This document shows positions 50,259-59,858 of a stretch of 64,000 bases of DNA, piece by piece. Numbering within the stretch: the stretch's first letter is position 1; every line of letters starts with the position of its first letter. This DNA is from Nocardia jiangxiensis NBRC 101359 (GTDB taxonomy: Bacteria; Actinomycetota; Actinomycetes; Mycobacteriales; Mycobacteriaceae). Under the pieces are notes generated by a model. That model worked only from the letters and a program-made list of their open reading frames with translations. It did no database searches and was not told the origin of the DNA. The DNA is taken from positions 866,862 through 930,861 of the forward strand of contig NZ_BAGB01000041.1 in the NCBI RefSeq assembly GCF_000308615.1, read 5' to 3'. The translations under genes were made by a program, and so were the position numbers.

Positions 50259-51982
50259 CGAGACACGCTCTCGGCTCCGTCGAGTTCCGCGTCGCCCTCG
50301 ATCTCGACCGGAAGACGTTCGGCGGCTTTGTATTTCAGCGCCGCCGCGATCAGCGCGGCGAACAGCGGATGCGGCCGCGTCGGGCGGCTCTTGAGTTCGG
50401 GATGGGCCTGAGTGGCCACGAAGAACGGGTGCTTGTCGCCGGGCAGCTCGACGAATTCGACCAGATGCCCGTCCGGGGAGGTGCCGCTGAACCGCAATCC
50501 GCCCTCGGCGATCTTGGCGCGGTAGGCGTTGTTCACCTCGTAGCGGTGCCGGTGCCGCTCGGAGACCTCGGCCTGGCCGTACGCCTGCGCCACGACCGAC
50601 CCCTGTTCCAGGATCGCGGGATACGCGCCCAGCCGCATGGTGCCGCCCAGATCGGCCTCACCGGCGACCGCCTGCTCCTGATCGGCCATCGTGGAGATCA
50701 CCGGATGCGATGTCTCCGGCTCGAACTCGGCGGAATTGGCGTCCTCGAGCCCGACCGCGCGCGCGGCCTCGATCACCACGCACTGCAGGCCCAGACACAA
50801 TCCGAGCAACGGAATACCGCGGGTGCGCGCGTAACGGATCGCGCCGACCTTGCCCTCGATACCGCGGATGCCGAATCCGCCCGGGATCAGCACCGCGTCC
50901 ACATCGCCCAGATGCGCCTGCGCACCCGCGGGAGTCTCGCACTCGTCGGACTGCACCCAGCGGATGTTCACCTTCGCCTTGCGGGCGAATCCACCCGCAC
51001 GCAGCGCCTCGGTGACCGACAGATAGGCGTCGGGCAGATCCACGTATTTGCCCACCAGCGCGACGGTCACCTGCTCACGCGGGTTGTGCACCCGCTCGAG
51101 CAGATCGCCCCACACCGTCCAGTCCACGTCCCGGAACGGCAGGCCCAGCCGACGCACCACATAGGCGTCCAGGCCCTCCCGGTGCAGCACCCGCGGGATG
51201 TCGTAGATCGACGGCGCATCCGGGGTCGAGATGCACGCATCCACCTCGACGTCACACATCAGCGCGATCTTGTTCTTCAATCCCTGCGGAACCTCACGGT
51301 CACACCGGAGGACCAGCGCATCGGGCTGGATACCGATATTGCGCAGCGCGGCAACCGAGTGCTGGGTCGGCTTGGTCTTGAGCTCGCCCGAGGGCGCCAG
51401 ATAGGGCACCAGCGTGACGTGCAGGAAGAAGCAGTGGTCCCGGCCCACCTCATGCCGGATCTGCCGGGCCGCCTCGAGGAACGGCTGAGATTCGATATCG
51501 CCGACGGTGCCGCCGATCTCGGTGATCACCACGTCGGGGGTGTTGCCCTCGCGGTCCGGGGCGCTCATCGCCAGGATGCGGGACTTGATCTCGTCGGTGA
51601 TGTGCGGAATGACCTGCACGGTGTCACCGAGGTACTCGCCGCGCCGCTCCTTGGCGATGACCGACGAATACACCTGCCCTGTGGTGACATTCGCGTACTG
51701 GGTCAGATTCCGGTCCAGGAAACGCTCGTAGTGGCCGACGTCGAGGTCGGTCTCGGCGCCGTCCTCGGTCACGAACACCTCGCCGTGCTGGAACGGGTTC
51801 ATGGTGCCGGGATCGACGTTGAGGTACGGATCGAGCTTCTGCATCGTCACCCGCAGGCCGCGCGAGGTGAGCAGCTGGCCGAGGCTGGAAGCCGTCAGGC
51901 CCTTACCGAGCGAGGAGGCGACGCCACCACTGACGAAGATGTGTTTGGTAGCCGTTCGCGACGGAATCCGTGATTGACCCAC
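50255..51982 (-). CDS. pyrG: CTP synthase
   Basis: A 575-residue enzyme: UTP + ATP + glutamine to CTP. Synthase domain: 'KHIFVSGGVASSLGKGLTASSLGQLL' (P-loop), 'MQKLDPYLNVDPGTMNPFQHGEVFVTEDGAETDLDVGHYERF'. Glutaminase domain: oxyanion 'LIPGGFGIRG', nucleophile Cys in 'LLGLCLGLQ', and His-x-Glu 'HPELKS' near the C-terminus. GTG start. Coupled to the nudix gene. If the minimycin-type cluster works by disturbing pyrimidine metabolism, this enzyme and the cluster UPRT lie in the affected pathway, but their linkage here is simply core synteny. Confidence 0.97.
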   Translation of the reverse strand: MGQSRIPSRTATKHIFVSGGVASSLGKGLTASSLGQLLTSRGLRVTMQKLDPYLNVDPGTMNPFQHGEVFVTEDGAETDLDVGHYERFLDRNLTQYANVTTGQVYSSVIAKERRGEYLGDTVQVIPHITDEIKSRILAMSAPDREGNTPDVVITEIGGTVGDIESQPFLEAARQIRHEVGRDHCFFLHVTLVPYLAPSGELKTKPTQHSVAALRNIGIQPDALVLRCDREVPQGLKNKIALMCDVEVDACISTPDAPSIYDIPRVLHREGLDAYVVRRLGLPFRDVDWTVWGDLLERVHNPREQVTVALVGKYVDLPDAYLSVTEALRAGGFARKAKVNIRWVQSDECETPAGAQAHLGDVDAVLIPGGFGIRGIEGKVGAIRYARTRGIPLLGLCLGLQCVVIEAARAVGLEDANSAEFEPETSHPVISTMADQEQAVAGEADLGGTMRLGAYPAILEQGSVVAQAYGQAEVSERHRHRYEVNNAYRAKIAEGGLRFSGTSPDGHLVEFVELPGDKHPFFVATQAHPELKSRPTRPHPLFAALIAAALKYKAAERLPVEIEGDAELDGAESVSR

Positions 51983-52180
51983 GGGTCTTCACATTAACAC
52001 GAAAAAGCCCCGTCAATCGAATACAACGCGCAGTAGCCGAACAGTGGCTGGCCGGGAGTTCTCCCCGATGCCAGACCACCGCGGGCCTCTCGAACAGCAT
52101 CCGGGCATCGGGCGCGGACCGCTACTGCGAATGTGCCCGCAACGCCGTGATGTGATCACGAGCACCGGCCGAGGCCCCGG

Positions 52181-53104
52181 CTACGGCAGCGCCGCGACGG
52201 TCAGCGAACTCGCCTTGGCGCCGGTGCCGTACCGTCCGGTGAGCCCCTTCAGCTGTTCGCTCAATCCGAGAGCCGTTGTGACCCGGCCGATTTCGTGATC
52301 CACATTGTCGACCGTCGTCACCGAACCGGCCAGCCGTCCGTCCGTGCGCACCACCGCGATCGGGCCCGCACCGTCGGCGGATCCGGCCCGGCCGGCCAGT
52401 ACGGTTCCCGCATCGCGACCCCGCAACCCGCCCGCGAATTTCGCGATGATCGATCCTCGATCGTCCTGCGCGGCCTGCGCGCCGTCCCCGGTGACCACGA
52501 CGGCCAGTTGAGCGGGCTGAACATCACCGAAGGTGAGGAAACCGCCGCTGCGCAGGGTGTTCAGGATCAGGGAACGCTCCTGGGGAGTCGCGCGCTGATG
52601 TCCGTCGGCGGGATCGGTGAGCAGTGCCAGCCCGAGCAGATCACCGGCGAGGCTGCCCTGATCGACCGAGTCGGTCTGCAGTTGCGCACCGGCGGGAATC
52701 ATATTCGTCACCGCGGTGCGCAACCGATCCCCCTGACCCGAGTCGACGAACGGATTCGTCAATCCGATCGTGCCGGTCACCGTCGCACCCGCGGCGCGCA
52801 GTGCCTTGCCGACCGCCTCCACATCGCCGTGGTCGGCATCGGGCGTGGTGAACAGCAGGACGCTGTGTCCGCCGAGGGTGCCGCCGAGCAGCCGGCCCTG
52901 CGCCCCGGCCAGAAAGGCGTCGGAGGCGGCGAGTTCACCGCTGAGCCGGGCATGTTGCGTGGTCAACGTGTCGACCTTGGACTGCAGTCCGTGATCCGGG
53001 CGCAGCGCGGTCAGCACCCCCGAATGCGAACCGAACACCACCCCGATCGCCAGCGCGAGGAAGATCCCCGCAATCGAGATGGCGTGCTGGCGTAGCGAAA
53101 TCAC
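52181..53104 (-). CDS. SteB / MctB-family membrane protein (copper transport or septation)
   Basis: A 307-residue protein with one N-terminal anchor helix 'ISIAGIFLALAIGVVFGSH' preceded by 'MISLRQH', followed by a coiled-coil-prone segment (LQSKVDTLTTQHARLSGELAASDAFL) and an alpha/beta extracellular domain. This is the Rv1698 family. The mycobacterial protein was described as an outer-membrane copper exporter (MctB) and the corynebacterial one as SteB, which with SteA controls RipA-dependent cell separation. The neighbour is the SteA homologue 10 bases upstream, so the septation role fits this locus. Confidence 0.9.
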   Translation of the reverse strand: MISLRQHAISIAGIFLALAIGVVFGSHSGVLTALRPDHGLQSKVDTLTTQHARLSGELAASDAFLAGAQGRLLGGTLGGHSVLLFTTPDADHGDVEAVGKALRAAGATVTGTIGLTNPFVDSGQGDRLRTAVTNMIPAGAQLQTDSVDQGSLAGDLLGLALLTDPADGHQRATPQERSLILNTLRSGGFLTFGDVQPAQLAVVVTGDGAQAAQDDRGSIIAKFAGGLRGRDAGTVLAGRAGSADGAGPIAVVRTDGRLAGSVTTVDNVDHEIGRVTTALGLSEQLKGLTGRYGTGAKASSLTVAALP

Positions 53105-53114
53105 CTGTTCCCCT

Positions 53115-54335
53115 TCAGTGTTGCCGATTCAACAAGTTCGATAGGTCGTGTCCCACGCCCCGGGCCTGATGCCACACCGACGCGGCCCAGTCCAGCGCCT
53201 CCCCGCCCAGATGCGAGGCGAGCACCGCCACGATCAGCGCGACCAGCGCGGCCAGCACCACCAGCGCCACCGCCCAGCCCGAGGTGCGATGGCCGTAGAG
53301 CGTGGCGACGGCCTTGGCGTCCATCAGTTTCGGACCGGTCTTGAGCCGGGTCAGGAAGGTCGCCGGATTGGATTCGCGGCGGCTGCGATCGAAGAAGTCG
53401 TCCAGCGATGCGGCCGCACCGCAGGTGATGATCAGCGCCGCGCCGTGATGATCGGCCAGCAGCAAGGCCAGGTCCGGGGCCGATCCCGAGGACGGAAAGG
53501 TGGTCGCGCCGATGCCCAGGTCCTGAATGCGGTCCAGGCCCTTGGCGTGCCCGTCGGTGTCGGCGGGCAGGATCACCTCGGCGCCGGATTTGAGTGTGGT
53601 GGCGGTGATCTCCTCCGGATCCCCGACGATCAGATCGGGCCGGTAACCACAGCGCGTCAGCGTGTCCGCACCACGGCCGACACCGACCAGAATCGGCGCG
53701 TACTCCTTGATGAAGGGTTTGAGCGCCCGCAGGTCGTCGCGATGGTCCGGACCGTCGGCCACCACCACGACGTGCCGATTGCGCATGTCCAGATCCAGCT
53801 CCGGAACACCGAAGCCATCGATCAGCAGCGCACTCTCGGTGCGGATGAATTCGATCGTGTTGCCCGAGAACGCCTCCAGATGATCGGCCAGGCCGTTGCG
53901 CGCGGCGATCATCCGTTCGCCGATGCTGGATTCGGTGAGCTCGATCCCCTCGACCAGGACCTCGGGTTCCTTCCTGGTGAGCCGGTCGGCGTAGACGACG
54001 GCACCATCGATACGCACCTTCGCGCCGTCCTTGATCTTGGCGAAGACGTCGTTGGATACCGCGTCCAGCAACACGATCCCGTTGGCGACCAGCGCCTCCG
54101 GTCCGAGGTTCGGATAGCGCCCGGAGATCGACGGCGAGGCGTTGATCACCGCCGCCACTCCCGCCTCGACGAGCCGGTCGGCGGTGAGCCGATCCAGGTC
54201 CATCTCGTCGAGCACCACGACATCGCCGGGTCCCACTCGTTTGAGCAGACGCCGGGTGTTGCGGTCGACGCGTGCCAGCCCCGTGCGGCCCGGCAGCATT
54301 TCGTTGTTCTTCGACAACAGCGCCAGCATCTTCAT
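53115..54335 (-). CDS. SteA-like cell-separation protein (thiamin-pyrophosphokinase-like fold)
   Basis: A 406-residue protein. N-terminal domain 'GRTGLARVDRNTRRLLKRVGPGDVVVLDEMDLDRLTADRLVEAGVAAVINA', then a pyrophosphokinase-like domain with 'ALLIDGFGVPELDLDMRNRHVVVVADGPDHRDDL', 'TRCGYRPDLIVGDPEEIT' and 'VILPADTDGHAKGLDRI', and a C-terminal anchor helix (WAVALVVLAALVALIVAVLASHL). Homologues (Rv1697, C. glutamicum SteA) act with SteB in septal peptidoglycan splitting. The ATG at 54335 begins the family sequence; no strong ribosome site was seen. It is divergent from the SRPBCC gene. Confidence 0.9.
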   Translation of the reverse strand: MKMLALLSKNNEMLPGRTGLARVDRNTRRLLKRVGPGDVVVLDEMDLDRLTADRLVEAGVAAVINASPSISGRYPNLGPEALVANGIVLLDAVSNDVFAKIKDGAKVRIDGAVVYADRLTRKEPEVLVEGIELTESSIGERMIAARNGLADHLEAFSGNTIEFIRTESALLIDGFGVPELDLDMRNRHVVVVADGPDHRDDLRALKPFIKEYAPILVGVGRGADTLTRCGYRPDLIVGDPEEITATTLKSGAEVILPADTDGHAKGLDRIQDLGIGATTFPSSGSAPDLALLLADHHGAALIITCGAAASLDDFFDRSRRESNPATFLTRLKTGPKLMDAKAVATLYGHRTSGWAVALVVLAALVALIVAVLASHLGGEALDWAASVWHQARGVGHDLSNLLNRQH

Positions 54336-54544
54336 GGCAACCGATACTGACCGCAAACTCTCAACCATTGGTGGAGGCGCGCCGCATTCACTATCACATT
54401 CGTTACCGCGACGCCAATGACACTTCGCACGCCCGAAAGATCCGGTGCGGATATGCTGTCCTCGCGACGCATTGCTGAGACTCGGTGTCACAGAAAATTC
54501 GCCGCGCTGCCGCGCCCGTCCAGAATCCCAAGGAGATTCCGCCC

Positions 54545-54964
54545 ATGGCCAGCACCACGATCGACACGGTGATTTCCGCTCCCCGCGACGTCGTCTACAA
54601 ACTCTTCACCGAACGCGACAGCCTCAACGGCTATCTGCCCGTCCGATTCACCCTGAAGAAGCCCGGCGACACCGAACGCACCGGCGTGGGCGCACAATTC
54701 GTCGTCGGCCGAGGCGGCGTGGGCGTCACCGAGGAGACCACCCTGTTGGTTCCCGGCGAACGCATGGAATACAAGATCGTCGCCGGCGCCCCCGTCCGCC
54801 GACACGTCGGCATCATCACCTTCGCCGACGCCCCCGGCGGCACCCTGGTCACCTACCGCATGGATTCCGAACCGAAACTCCCCGTCCCCGACCGCATCAC
54901 CGAACTCGCCCTGCGCGGCCTGATCAACCCATTCCTTTCAGCCGCACGTAAAGCGGTGAAATAA
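54545..54964 (+). CDS. SRPBCC (START-like) family protein
   Basis: A 139-residue single-domain protein with the helix-grip fold pattern: 'TTIDTVISAPRDVVYKLFTERDSLNGYLPV', a beta sheet with 'TLLVPGERMEYKIVAGAP' and 'GGTLVTYRMDSEP', and a long C-terminal helix 'RITELALRGLINPFLSAARKAV'. SRPBCC proteins bind hydrophobic ligands or act as cyclases. AAGGAG precedes the ATG. The gene lies in opposite orientation inside an otherwise conserved block, between steA and recN, and is convergent with recN by 7 bases, so it is a local insertion. Confidence 0.85.
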   Translation: MASTTIDTVISAPRDVVYKLFTERDSLNGYLPVRFTLKKPGDTERTGVGAQFVVGRGGVGVTEETTLLVPGERMEYKIVAGAPVRRHVGIITFADAPGGTLVTYRMDSEPKLPVPDRITELALRGLINPFLSAARKAVK

Positions 54965-54971
54965 CGGCGCG

Positions 54972-56753
54972 TCAGCTGGCTGCCGAGGTGGCGGTGTCCT
55001 TCTCGGCGTTGGCGGTGGCGAGGAGTTCCTCCGCGTGAGCTCGGCCGGTCTCGGTGTCGTCGAGACCGGCCAGCATGCGGGCGAGTTCCTTGACGCGTTC
55101 GTCGTCGGTCAGGGTGCGCACGCCGCTGTTGACGCCCTTGCCGTCGTCGACCTTGTCCACCACCAGGTGGGTATCGGCGAAGGCGGCGACCTGCGGGAGA
55201 TGGGTCACCACGATCACCTGATGGGTGCGTGCCAGCCGGGCCAACCGGCGGCCGATCTCCACCGCGGCCCGCCCGCCGACACCAGCGTCGACCTCGTCGA
55301 AAACCATCGTGCTGCCGTGCTCGGACCGGGCCAGCACCACTTCCAGGGCAAGCATCACCCGGGAGAGCTCACCACCGGAGGCACTGCGGCTCAACGGCAG
55401 CGACTGCGCCCCCGAATGCGCCGACAACCGGAACTCGGCCTCGTCCACACCGCTGGATCCGGCATGTAAGTCCTTGCCACCCACCGACAGCGGTGCGGAA
55501 TCCTGCGCACCGGCGGGCATCGGCCGCACCTGCACCTCGAGTTTCGCGCGGCCCATCGCCAACCCGCCCAGTTCGGTGCTCACCGCGGCGGCCAGCTTCT
55601 TGGCCGACTTGGTGCGCGCGGCGGTGAGTTTGCGCGCGGCCTCGCGCACGTCATCGGCGGCGGCTTCGACCTCCGCGGCCAGCGCGGTCAGCGCCTCCTC
55701 GGACACGTCCAGCGAATCCAGCCGCCCGCGCGCATCCGCGGCCCAGGCCAGCACGCCATCGATATCGGGCGCGTATTTCCTTGTCAGCGTTTTCAATTCG
55801 GCCTGCCGGTTGAGCAGCGAATCCAGCGCGTTGGGATCCGAGGGCAGATCGGACAGGTAACCGCTGAGCTCGGTGGTCAGATCCACCACGACCGAGATCG
55901 CGTCGCCCAGGCGCGGAGCCAGATCGCTCAGCGCCGGATCCTGTGCGGACTCCAGTCGTGAGCGGGCCGCGCCCAGCAACTCCAGCGCACCCGAACCCTC
56001 GCCGGGCGCATCGGCCGGACCGGCCAGCGCATCGTGCGCCCCGGTCGCCGCCTCGCGCAGCGAATCCAGATCCGACAACCGCCGCACCTCCGCGACGATG
56101 CGCTCGTCCTCGCCGGATTCCGGTGCCAGAGCGTCGATTTCGTCGAGCGAATGCTTCAGCCGATCGGCTTCGAGAGCGAGTTCGCGGCTGCGCGCGGTGC
56201 GTTCGAGCAGTTCGCCGCGGGTCTGCAACCAGGTGCGCCGAGCCAGGCGGTATTTGCGCAGCAGAGTGGCGACCGAATCGCCCGCGAACTGATCCAATGC
56301 CTGCAATTGCTGATCGGGCCGCTGCAACCGCAGCTGATCGTTCTGGCCGTGCACCGTCAACAGCGGCGCGGTGAAATCCCCCAGCACCGCCGCCGGCACG
56401 CTGCGCCCGCCCAGATGCGCGCGCGAACGCCCGTCGCTGCCGACAGTGCGGACCGCGATGATGCTGCCGTCGTCATCTCGTTGCGCCCCGGTCGATTCCA
56501 GGACCTTCTCGACCTCGTCGCGAGCGGCGTCGTGCACCTCCTCGATGGTGAACCGGCCCTCCACCACCGCGCGCGCCGCGCCCCGGCGCACCCGTCCGGC
56601 ATCGGCGCGCGCGCCACCCAGCAGGTGCAGGCTGGTCACCACCATCGTCTTGCCCGCGCCGGTCTCACCGGTCAGACAGGTCAACCCCGCATGGAATTGC
56701 GCTGTGGCGGTGGATATGACGCCGAGACCGTCAATCCGTATCTCTGTCAGCAC
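54972..56753 (-). CDS. recN: DNA repair protein RecN
   Basis: A 593-residue SMC-like ATPase acting at double-strand breaks. 'MLTEIRIDGLGVISTATAQFHAGLTCLTGETGAGKTMVVTSL' (Walker A near residues 31-38), coiled coils in the middle (about 155-380), 'SASGGELSRVMLALEVVLA' (signature) and 'GSTMVFDEVDAGVGGRAAVEIGRRLA' (Walker B), then 'HQVIVVTHLPQVAAFAD'. Its start overlaps the nadK 3' end by 23 bases. Rv1696 homologue. Confidence 0.97.
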   Translation of the reverse strand: MLTEIRIDGLGVISTATAQFHAGLTCLTGETGAGKTMVVTSLHLLGGARADAGRVRRGAARAVVEGRFTIEEVHDAARDEVEKVLESTGAQRDDDGSIIAVRTVGSDGRSRAHLGGRSVPAAVLGDFTAPLLTVHGQNDQLRLQRPDQQLQALDQFAGDSVATLLRKYRLARRTWLQTRGELLERTARSRELALEADRLKHSLDEIDALAPESGEDERIVAEVRRLSDLDSLREAATGAHDALAGPADAPGEGSGALELLGAARSRLESAQDPALSDLAPRLGDAISVVVDLTTELSGYLSDLPSDPNALDSLLNRQAELKTLTRKYAPDIDGVLAWAADARGRLDSLDVSEEALTALAAEVEAAADDVREAARKLTAARTKSAKKLAAAVSTELGGLAMGRAKLEVQVRPMPAGAQDSAPLSVGGKDLHAGSSGVDEAEFRLSAHSGAQSLPLSRSASGGELSRVMLALEVVLARSEHGSTMVFDEVDAGVGGRAAVEIGRRLARLARTHQVIVVTHLPQVAAFADTHLVVDKVDDGKGVNSGVRTLTDDERVKELARMLAGLDDTETGRAHAEELLATANAEKDTATSAAS

Positions 56754-57717
56754 TCGTGCTCTCCGTTCGGCGGTGTTCGCTATCGCCCGAGCGGGTGCGC
56801 TCCGGCCGACGGCCTCGCCATCCTGTCACCGGCAACTGGAATTTGCGCACCATCCGATCGGTGAACGGCGCGGAATCCAGCCGCACCCACCGCACCGGCT
56901 CGTCCCCGCGGACCGCCTCGAAACGCGCACCGCGCGGCAGCGCCAGGGTGCGGCGGCCGTCCAGAAATACCACCGCATCATGCCCTGTCGCAACGGTTTC
57001 CACCGCGATCCGGGAATCCGGGCTGGTCACCAGCGGTCGTGCGAACAACGCGTGCGCATTGCTCGGAATCACCAGCAACGCTTCGAGTTCCGGCCACACC
57101 ACCGGACCACCCGCGGAGAAGGCGTAGGCCGTGGATCCGGTCGGGGTCGCGATCAGCACCCCGTCACACCCGAATTGTGAGACCGGCCGCCCGTCGACCT
57201 CCAGCACCAATTCCAGCACGCCCATCCGGACGGCGTTCTCGATACTGGCCTCGTTGAGTGCCCAGCCCCGTTCCACCACCACATCATCCACGCGGACACT
57301 GACATCTATCGTCATCCGCTGCTCGAGGCGGTAATCCCCGCGCACCACCTGCGCCAGCGCCTCATCGATGTGCTCGGCCTCGGCCTCGGTGAGAAATCCG
57401 ATGCGGCCCAGATTGATTCCCAGCACGGGCACCCGCGCCGGACGCGCCATCTCCGCCGCACGCAGGAACGTGCCGTCCCCGCCGAGGGCGAGCACCATCT
57501 CGCACCCCACCGCGGCATCGGGCCCGTGCGGGACCGCCCGCACCGGATATCCGTCGGGTTCGGCGCTCTCGTCGCAATCGAGTTTGGTGCTGTACGCCTC
57601 GTCCGCGAGTAGGCGCAGACCGATGCCCGCATCGGAGAAGATCTTCGCCACCCGATGCGCGGTCTCGGTGAGTTCGGGACGGCCGGGATGGGCGACCAGC
57701 AGAATCTCCCGGTTCAC
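56731..57717 (-). CDS. nadK: NAD kinase
   Basis: A 328-residue NAD kinase: NAD + ATP or polyphosphate to NADP. The GGDG motif sits in 'VLALGGDGTFLRAAEMAR' (residues about 77-94), followed by 'PVLGINLGRIGFLTEAE', 'WALNEASIENAVRMGVLELVLEVDG', and 'CDGVLIATPTGSTAYAFSAGGPVVWPE'. A C-terminal tail of about 30 Arg/Asp/Ser-rich residues reaches into recN. GTG start, overlapping the tlyA stop by four bases. Rv1695 homologue. Confidence 0.97.
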   Translation of the reverse strand: MNREILLVAHPGRPELTETAHRVAKIFSDAGIGLRLLADEAYSTKLDCDESAEPDGYPVRAVPHGPDAAVGCEMVLALGGDGTFLRAAEMARPARVPVLGINLGRIGFLTEAEAEHIDEALAQVVRGDYRLEQRMTIDVSVRVDDVVVERGWALNEASIENAVRMGVLELVLEVDGRPVSQFGCDGVLIATPTGSTAYAFSAGGPVVWPELEALLVIPSNAHALFARPLVTSPDSRIAVETVATGHDAVVFLDGRRTLALPRGARFEAVRGDEPVRWVRLDSAPFTDRMVRKFQLPVTGWRGRRPERTRSGDSEHRRTESTSADRDTD

Positions 57718-58529
57718 TGTGGGCCCTCCTCCACCGCGCGCTGTACCAGCGCAGTCACATCCACCTCTGCATCGTCATCCTCCCGGCGCAGCCACAGGAA
57801 GTACTCGACATTGCCGGACGGTCCGGGCAGTGGGCTCGCCACCACCCCGCGGGTGCGCAGACCGAGGGCGGCGGCCGCCGCGGCCACCTCCCGCACCGAT
57901 TCGGCACGCAACGCAGGGTCCCGCACCACACCGCCGGAGCCTACTCGGTCCTTTCCGACCTCGAACTGCGGCTTGACCATCGGCAGCAGGTCCGCACCGG
58001 GCAGACAGCACTGCGCCAGCGCGGGCAGGACGAGCCCCAGCGAAATGAACGACAGGTCCGCGACGACCACCTCGACAGGTCCGCCGATCGCGTCCGGGGT
58101 GAGCGCGCGGACATTCGTCCGGTCGACCACCCGCACCCGCTCGTCGGTCTGCAACCGCCACACCAACTGGCCGTAGCCGACGTCCACCGCGACCACCTCG
58201 CGCGCACCGCGCGTCAGCAGCACATCGGTGAATCCCCCGGTCGACGCACCGGCGTCGAGGCATCGGCGACCGGCGACGGTCAGGCCGCGCGGTTCGAACG
58301 CATCGAGCGCGCCGAGGAGTTTGTGCGCACCGCGCGAGGCCCACCGCACCTCGTCCGGTTCCTCCCGCACCAGCAGCGGTGTACCCGCCTCGACGGCCGT
58401 CGCCGGTTTCGAGGCGACCGAACCGTTGATCAATACCCGGCCCGCACCGATCAGCTCGACCGCATGCTCCCGCGAGCGTGCCAAACCACGGCGAACCAGT
58501 TCCGCGTCCACCCGAGCGCGCTTGGCCAC
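57714..58529 (-). CDS. tlyA: 16S/23S rRNA 2'-O-methyltransferase TlyA
   Basis: A 271-residue protein with an N-terminal S4 domain ('RVDAELVRRGLARSREHAVELIGAGRVLINGS') and a Rossmann methyltransferase domain with 'CLDAGASTGGFTDVLLTRGAREVVAVDVGYGQL' (SAM site) and the catalytic Lys/Asp/Lys/Glu of FtsJ-like enzymes. TlyA methylates cytidines in 16S and 23S rRNA, and the modification gives capreomycin sensitivity in mycobacteria. Start overlaps the small Rv1693-like gene region by 1-base spacing. Coupled to nadK. Confidence 0.96.
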   Translation of the reverse strand: MAKRARVDAELVRRGLARSREHAVELIGAGRVLINGSVASKPATAVEAGTPLLVREEPDEVRWASRGAHKLLGALDAFEPRGLTVAGRRCLDAGASTGGFTDVLLTRGAREVVAVDVGYGQLVWRLQTDERVRVVDRTNVRALTPDAIGGPVEVVVADLSFISLGLVLPALAQCCLPGADLLPMVKPQFEVGKDRVGSGGVVRDPALRAESVREVAAAAAALGLRTRGVVASPLPGPSGNVEYFLWLRREDDDAEVDVTALVQRAVEEGPQ

Positions 58530-58530
58530 C

Positions 58531-58818
58531 TCAGATCTTGTCCACCGTCGTCAGAGCCTGGACCAGCACATCGTGCGCCTGCTCCAGAATACGGGCACGT
58601 CGGGTGATCTCGGCTCCCGCACTCGCCGATTCCGCACCACCGGTATCGGTCTCACGCGATCCGGCCCGCAGTTCGGACATCAGCTCGTCGATCTGCGCAC
58701 GCACGGACGCCGGATCGGCGAACCCCGCAGGATCGGCGCCCTGCAGATGCTGACCGGGCAGCGGCACTCCCGGCCGAGGCCCGCTGGGCACGGGCGTATG
58801 CGACATCGGCGTAGTCAT
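58531..58818 (-). CDS. Small conserved protein of the tlyA operon (Rv1693-like position)
   Basis: A 95-residue protein of unknown function. The first 35 residues are Pro/Gly-rich and disordered; the rest is helical: 'DPASVRAQIDELMSELRAG' and 'EITRRARILEQAHDVLVQALTTVDKI', likely a short coiled coil. It stops one base before tlyA begins. A short gene at this position is conserved in mycolata. The ATG at 58818 is the likely start; upstream sequence in frame does not look coding. Confidence 0.75.
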   Translation of the reverse strand: MTTPMSHTPVPSGPRPGVPLPGQHLQGADPAGFADPASVRAQIDELMSELRAGSRETDTGGAESASAGAEITRRARILEQAHDVLVQALTTVDKI

Positions 58819-59170
58819 GGTGCCGACAACGCTACCGGAGACACGATTCGACGAGTACCAGGCGGGGTTCGAGGTCGAGCGCGCATACGCCGACCAGAGC
58901 AGTGGACAGGACCCCTTGACACAAGACCTTGTCGAAACAAATCCGCCGTTCCGCGCATGAATCGCGCCGGCAGCGTGATCCAGATGTCCTCGATGATGGG
59001 GCATGCCGGGCTCGTATTTCTGCCTGGAGGACTGGCCTCCACTCTGAACTTGGCCGCCGCGGTCTGATCCACTGTCGCCGCACACTGATCGCTCCGAGAC
59101 CACTTCCTCCGCACCGCGCGACGTTCCCGGGATGAGCCGCGAGCGCGCGGCTTGTTGGCACAATGACCCC
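58819..59170. other. Gap upstream of the tlyA operon, with divergent promoters
   Basis: This 352-bp region lies between the small minus-strand gene and the plus-strand DUF218 gene. It should hold the promoters of both; no strong repeat or gene was recognised. In M. tuberculosis the HAD phosphatase gene directly precedes the small gene; here the DUF218 gene has split them. Confidence 0.4.
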
Positions 59171-59821
59171 ATGCGAACCAAGGGAGTGGGCGCAATTCTG
59201 GGGTGTGCCGTCGCGATCGCGGCGGCGATCGTCAGCGGATCCGAGTGGATGCACTGGCGTGCCGCGCGCCGATATCTCGGTACACGGCCCGATACCGGTC
59301 ACGGCACGCACGCTCTCGTGGTTCTGGGATTCCCCGCTCGCGCCGACGGCAGCACGCACCCGCTGCAGCGGTGGCGCTGCCGGATCGCCGCTCGCTCGAT
59401 GACGCCCGGTGCGTTCGTCGTGTTCTCCGGCGGCGCGGTCAAGGGCCCGTGGGTCGAAGCCGAGGTGATGGCGCGCTACGCGCACGAGCGACTGGGCATC
59501 CCGGCCGAATCCATCCGCACCGAGACCGAGGCCGAGACTACCTGGCAGAATATCGAATTCACGATTCCGCTGATCGAGCACGCCGACCGGATCGCCATCG
59601 TCTCCTCCCCCATGCACGCCGCCCGCGCCCGCCGCTACCTTCACCTGCAACGCCCCGACCTCGCCGCCCGCCTGACCCCCGCCGCCGACTACCGGCCGTT
59701 CGAAGCATGGTGGTTGAAAACCCCCACCGCCGTCCACGAACTCGCCGCCATCGCTCGCCGCAACGCGGGCCGCATGGTCGTACGCGCCCTCGGTGAACTC
59801 GACCTCCGGCGAACCGAATAG
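59171..59821 (+). CDS. YdcF/ElyC-type DUF218 protein
   Basis: A 216-residue protein with an N-terminal membrane anchor (GVGAILGCAVAIAAAIVSGSE) and a DUF218 domain: 'THALVVLGFPARADGSTHPLQRWR', 'FVVFSGGAVKG', 'VMARYAHERLGIPAESIRTETEAETTWQNIEF' and 'IAIVSSPMHAARARRYL'. The family includes E. coli ElyC/SanA/YdcF, linked to envelope integrity. The start may be 59171 or 59132. Opposite orientation within a conserved minus-strand block, so it is a lineage-specific insertion. Confidence 0.85.
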   Translation: MRTKGVGAILGCAVAIAAAIVSGSEWMHWRAARRYLGTRPDTGHGTHALVVLGFPARADGSTHPLQRWRCRIAARSMTPGAFVVFSGGAVKGPWVEAEVMARYAHERLGIPAESIRTETEAETTWQNIEFTIPLIEHADRIAIVSSPMHAARARRYLHLQRPDLAARLTPAADYRPFEAWWLKTPTAVHELAAIARRNAGRMVVRALGELDLRRTE

Positions 59822-59858
59822 CACCGGCACACCGACCCGACTACTTCCGCACGCGGCA